DNA of 64,000 bases from contig CAVOYT010000004.1 of assembly GCA_963700745.1 (NCBI GenBank), positions 1 through 64,000 of the forward strand, given 5' to 3'. Positions 60,847-64,000 of this stretch are shown here, one piece after another (position 1 is the first letter of the stretch; each line of letters opens with the position of its first letter). The translations under genes and the position numbers were made by a program. The notes beneath the pieces were generated by a model. It worked only from the letters and a program-made list of their open reading frames with translations. It was not told where the DNA came from and ran no database searches. This stretch comes from UBA10649 sp963700745. Its GTDB lineage: Bacteria; Actinomycetota; Actinomycetes; S36-B12.

Positions 60847-61212
60847 GCGGCCGGCCGGCCTCGATCTGGCGCCGTGTCGTGTGGGCGTGGGACCACTCGA
60901 TCGGCTGGCTGCTGGCCTGGGCGTTGATCCTGCCGATCCGCGCATACCAGGTGGCCATCAGCCCACTGACGCCGCCGACCTGCCGGTTCCACCCGAGCTG
61001 CTCGGCCTACGCGGTGGAGGCGATTCAGCACCCACGGAGCCGGAAAGGGCTTCGTGCTGGGAACGTGGCGGGTGATGCGGTGCAACCCCTGGAACCATGG
61101 TGGACTGGACCCGGTACCGGCCCGCGGGAACTGGTTGCCGGACGTGCTGCGGAACGGCGAACCCCGGCATGGAACTATGAGCACTCAGGGTCCTGCGGAC
61201 CCACCCGTCTAG
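60843..61212 (+). CDS. yidD: YidD, membrane protein insertion efficiency factor
   Basis: A small peripheral protein next to YidC. It begins at GTG 60843 (SGRPASIWRRVVWAWDHSIG), has the membrane-adjacent helix LLAWALILPIRAYQVAISPL, and the conserved core PPTCRFHPSCSAYAVEAIQ with two cysteines. After a shift near 61030 come GFVLGTWRVMRCNPWNHGGL and DPVP, the standard end. It stops at TAG 61210-61212, about 122 residues, 18 bases before yidC. Confidence 0.93.
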
Positions 61213-61230
61213 GAAGGCTCCCCACTCGTC

Positions 61231-62201
61231 ATGTTCATCCTCGACTGGCTGAAGGACGGCGTCAGCTGGATCCTCGATCCAGTTCCACCAGATCCTCAGC
61301 AACATCCTCGGGATGAACCCCGACAGCGGGTGGACGTGGGCGTTCTCGATCGTCGGCCTGGTCATCGTCATCCGCATCGCGCTGATCCCGCTGTTCGTCA
61401 AGCAGATCAAGGCCCAGCGGGGTCTGCAGCTGATCCAGCCGCAGATGAAGGAGATCCAGAAGAAGTACGCCGGCGACAAGGACAAGCAGTCGCAGGAAAT
61501 GATGAAGCTGTACAAGGAGACCGGGACCAACCCGCTCGCCTCGTGCCTTCCGATCCTGTTGCAGGCGCCCATCTTCTTCGCGCTGTTCAGCGTGCTGCAG
61601 GGAGTGGCGCAGTACAACCCCACCAACCCCGACTACGTGCCCCCGGGCGTCTTCGCCTGGGACCAGTACGCAGGACTGGCCGCCTCGATGCACGACGCGG
61701 AGATCTTCGGCGTTCCGCTGTACGCGACGTTCATGGACGCGGACGCAGACGCCGAACCCGATGAACACCCGCATCCTCGCGCTCATCATGATCGCGCTGA
61801 TGACGACGACGACCTTCATCACGCAGCGACAGCTGATCGTGAAGAACAGCGCTCCGGACAACCCGATGGTCCGGCAGCAGAAGATCCTGCTGTACGTGTT
61901 CCCGGTGATCTTCGCCGTGTCCGGCATCAACTTCCCGATCGGCGTGCTCATCTACTGGTTCACCACGAACCTGTGGTCGATGGGCCAGCAGTTCTGGGTG
62001 ATCCGCAACAACCCGCAACCGGGCACCCCGGCCTTCGAGGCGAAGGAGGCGCGCAAGGCGGCCAAGATCGCGGCGAAATCGGCCCCGCAGATCGAGACGA
62101 TCACCGGCACGGTTGTCGAGGAAGTTCCCGACACTGCGTCGGATAATCCCGGGCGGCAGCAACCGAAGCGGACCTCGCGAAGCCAGCGCAAGAAGAAGTA
62201 G
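61231..62201 (+). CDS. yidC: YidC/Oxa1 membrane protein insertase
   Basis: Inserts membrane proteins, alone or with SecYEG. The start is MFILDWLKDGVSWIL; after a shift near 61280 come AFSIVGLVIVIRIALIPLFV, with the conserved arginine of the insertase groove in span 1, LQLIQPQMKEIQKKYAGDKD in the coiled hairpin and LASCLPILLQAPIFFALFSV. A second shift near 61750 precedes the last spans (ILLYVFPVIFAVSGINFPIG and VLIYWFTTNLWSMGQQF). A basic tail (RTSRSQRKKK) ends it. About 322 residues. Confidence 0.95.
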
Positions 62202-62253
62202 TCGCGTCCGACGGACGCCCCAGACCCGATCGCTCAACCGTGTGGAGACATTC

Positions 62254-62774
62254 ATGACCGACGTGACAGAGCCAGGCTGCCGAGATCGAGGAGCGCCCGC
62301 TCAAGGGAGCGGCCCTGCTGGAGAAGGAGGGCGACGCGGCGGCGGACTACCTCGAGGTGCTGCTGGACATCGCCGACCTCGATGGCGACATCGACATCGA
62401 TGTGGAGGGCAACCGGGCGATGGTCTCGGTGATCGAGGCGTCGGCCGGAGAGCTGGCCCACCTCGTCGGCTCGGACGGCAAGGTGCTCGATGCCCTGCAG
62501 GAGCTCACCAGGCTCGCGGCGACCCGGGAGACCGGTGAGCGCTCACGACTCATGCTCGATGTCGCCGGTTTCCGCGCCGCTCGGCGCGCCGAGTTGGTCG
62601 AGGTCGCCCGAGAGGCAGTGGCCGAGGCGCAGCGGACCGCGGCGCCGGTGCGGCTGGCCGCCGATGACGCCCTTCGAGCGCAAGGTCGTGCATGACGCGG
62701 TGGCCGAGGCGGGTCTGATCAGCGAGTCCGAGGGCGACGAGCCCGGTCGTCGCGTCGTCATCCGGCTCGCCTGA
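62254..62774 (+). CDS. jag: Jag/KhpB RNA-binding protein (KH-R3H)
   Basis: About 173 residues. The N-terminus is acidic (GDAAADYLEVLLDIADLDGD), the KH domain has VSVIEASAGELAHLVGSDGK and VLDALQELTRLAATRETGER, and the R3H domain has ARRAELVEVAREAVAEA with the characteristic Arg and His (MTPFERKVVHDAVAEAGLIS). Shifts lie near 62280 and 62680. The usual N-terminal Jag domain is absent, as in actinobacterial members. It follows yidC by 52 bases. Confidence 0.92.
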
Positions 62775-62787
62775 GCCGCAGGACCCG

Positions 62788-63467
62788 GTGGTTTCCCGTG
62801 AAACACCTGAGCCGGCACCACCACTGCCCGACTGGCTCGTTCCCTACACGGCGGAGCTGACGGCGTTCGCCGAACTCCTGGCCGACCTGGGCGTCACGAG
62901 GGGGCTGATCGGACCGCGGGAGGTACCGCGCCTGTGGGAGCGCCACCTGCTCAACTGCGCGGTCGTGGCCGATCCGGAGGTCGACCTGGTGCCGCCGCGG
63001 CGCCAGGGTCGGCGATGTCGGATCCGGCGCGGGGCTGCCGGGCCTGGTGTGGGCCATCTGCCGCCCCGATCATCCACGTCGTCATGATCGAACCCCTCCT
63101 GCGCCGAAGCACCTTCCTGACCGAGGCCATGGCGGCCATGGGCCTCGGTGATCGGGCCGAGGTCTGGCGCGGGCGAGCAGAGGAGGCTGCCAGCGTCCCC
63201 GAGGCAAGCCGTTTCGACGTCGTGACCGCGCGAGCGGTGGCTCCCCTGGAGCGACTGATCGGCTGGACGGTTCCCCTGCTCGTGACCGGGGGTCGACTGG
63301 TGGCCCTCAAGGGCAGCAGCGCCGAGCAGGAACTGGCTCAGTCACGGGCCCTGGCCGAGGCCGCAGGTCTGCGGGACCTCGCCGTGCGCGAGGTCGGGCA
63401 TGACGTCGTCGATCCGCCGACCACGGTGATCATCGGGGACCCGCGGTGCGGCACAATGACGCCGTGA
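62788..63467 (+). CDS. rsmG: 16S rRNA (guanine-527-N7)-methyltransferase RsmG
   Basis: Methylates G527 of 16S rRNA; its loss gives low-level streptomycin resistance in actinobacteria. The N-terminus is VVSRETPEPAPPLPDW, whose VSRET is encoded by the parS site at 62790. The next helix reads RLWERHLLNCAVVADPEVDL. The SAM motif (VADVGSGAGLPGL) is obscured by shifts near 62995 and 63070. After them come EPLLRRSTFLTEAMAAMGLG and TARAVAPLERLIGWTVPLL, the family's conserved part. About 222 residues. GTG 62788 is used. Confidence 0.93.
62790..62805. promoter_or_regulatory. parS: parS site 1
   Basis: GGTTTCCCGTGAAACA. The core GTTTCCCGTGAAAC differs from the consensus GTTTCACGTGAAAC at one base. It lies over codons 2-6 of rsmG and is a ParB nucleation site for chromosome segregation. 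Confidence 0.88.
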
Positions 63468-63533
63468 CCACGCCCGTGACGCCGCCGACGGCCGTCGCAG
63501 CGGGCGGGCCTGGGGTGGCCGAGTGAACGCGGA

Positions 63534-63549
63534 TGTTTCCCGTGAAACA
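63534..63549. promoter_or_regulatory. parS: parS site 2
   Basis: TGTTTCCCGTGAAACA, a palindrome of 16 bases with one mismatch, the same variant as site 1. It lies 63 bases upstream of the parA ATG and would fall in the parA coding part if the longer GTG start at 63524 is used. Confidence 0.9.
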
Positions 63550-63611
63550 CCGTCGGACGCAGGCTGCGGTCGGATTGGGCTGGCCCGATCGTCCCACCCG
63601 GAGGCGGGTTC

Positions 63612-64000
63612 ATGACCCGGGTCATCACCGTCGCCAACCAGAAGGGCGGGGTGGGCAAGACCACGAGCACGGTCAATATCGCCGCCGCCATCGCCCAGAC
63701 CGGGCAGCGCGTCCTGGTCGTCGACCTGGATCCACAGGGGAATGCCTCGACGGCCCTGGGGGCGGTGCACCACGAGGGCACGCCCAGCGTCTACGAGGTG
63801 CTGGGCGGTGAGCTGGCGCTCGCGGACGTCCTTCAGGAGTGCCCGGAGATCCCCGGGCTGTGGACGGCACCGGCCACCATCGACCTCGCCGGGGCCGAGA
63901 TCGAGCTGGTGGCCCAGGTCGCCCGGGAGTATCGCCTGCGCCGGGCGGTCGACGCGCTGCTCACGGTGCGCGACTTCGACTTCGTGTTCCTGGACTGCCC
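63612..64000 (+). CDS. parA: ParA chromosome-partitioning ATPase (3' end outside the window)
   Basis: The N-terminal 129 residues are present. The deviant Walker A motif is VITVANQKGGVGKTTSTVNI and the second ATP motif is VLVVDLDPQGNASTALGAV; the window ends within the Walker B region FDFVFLDC. ParA works with ParB bound to parS to separate the origins. ATG 63612 gives a standard start; a longer protein from GTG 63524 (VNADVSRETPS) is likely in other actinobacteria but would need a frameshift at about 63610. parB should follow outside the window. Confidence 0.95.
   Translation, partial: MTRVITVANQKGGVGKTTSTVNIAAAIAQTGQRVLVVDLDPQGNASTALGAVHHEGTPSVYEVLGGELALADVLQECPEIPGLWTAPATIDLAGAEIELVAQVAREYRLRRAVDALLTVRDFDFVFLDC

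Overview
The window is high-GC actinobacterial DNA (class Actinomycetes, not placed lower) that includes the chromosome origin. Three things support this. The order jag/yidC/yidD/rnpA/rpmH - dnaA - oriC - dnaN - recF - dciA - gyrB - gyrA - DUF3566 - tRNA-Ile - DLW-39 - tRNA-Ala - ppiA - crgA - DUF881 - pabA - pknB - pbpA - rodA - pstP - fhaB - fhaA matches the origin region of Mycobacterium and its relatives. Actinobacterium-only families are present (CrgA, DLW-39, DUF3566, the FhaA N-terminal domain). DnaA boxes and parS sites are of the actinobacterial type.

Layout. 1-4177: a fold-back inverted duplication (arms 1-2045 and 2068-4177), most simply an assembly or read artefact at a contig end. 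2.4-5.95 kb: a lower-GC block with a membrane protein, a GMC oxidoreductase and a DPM1-like glycosyltransferase. 6-22.7 kb: a surface polysaccharide cluster with an initiating sugar-phosphate transferase, DUF4012 protein, two large membrane proteins, three glycosyltransferases, RmlC, a secreted FG-GAP protein and two tandem GH39-like secreted hydrolases. 22.7-36.8 kb: accessory and housekeeping genes (methyltransferases, Fpg-like glycosylase, CoA-transferase, GDP-fucose synthase, geranylgeranyl-reductase-type flavoprotein, EamA transporter, Ada, a degenerate GGDEF protein, a META protein, a glutamine amidotransferase-like protein). Within it lies a complete heliorhodopsin gene divergent from a sarcosine-oxidase-type flavoenzyme; I consider this the most interesting locus. 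37-46 kb: the cell-wall and division signalling cluster fhaA-fhaB-pstP-rodA-pbpA-pknB with pabA, DUF881 and crgA; pknA is absent. 46-50 kb: thiolase, rhomboid, cyclophilin, PadR regulator and three-gene tRNA/DLW-39 stretch. 50-64 kb: the replication core, oriC at 58.2-58.7 kb, then rpmH to parA on the other replichore with two parS sites.

Caveat. Most genes longer than about 250 codons in 4-43 kb, and several beyond, are split by single-base frameshifts even when the protein is essential (gyrA, dnaN, rodA, pbpA, yidC, rsmG). This is the signature of uncorrected long-read indels, not gene decay. I therefore give one joined span for each such gene and name the approximate shift points. Exact starts and protein lengths of those genes are provisional. 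Genes that read cleanly include gyrB, dnaA, pknB, pabA, the thiolase, rhomboid, PadR, heliorhodopsin, the sarcosine-oxidase-like enzyme, GGDEF, META and the 23 kb methyltransferase.
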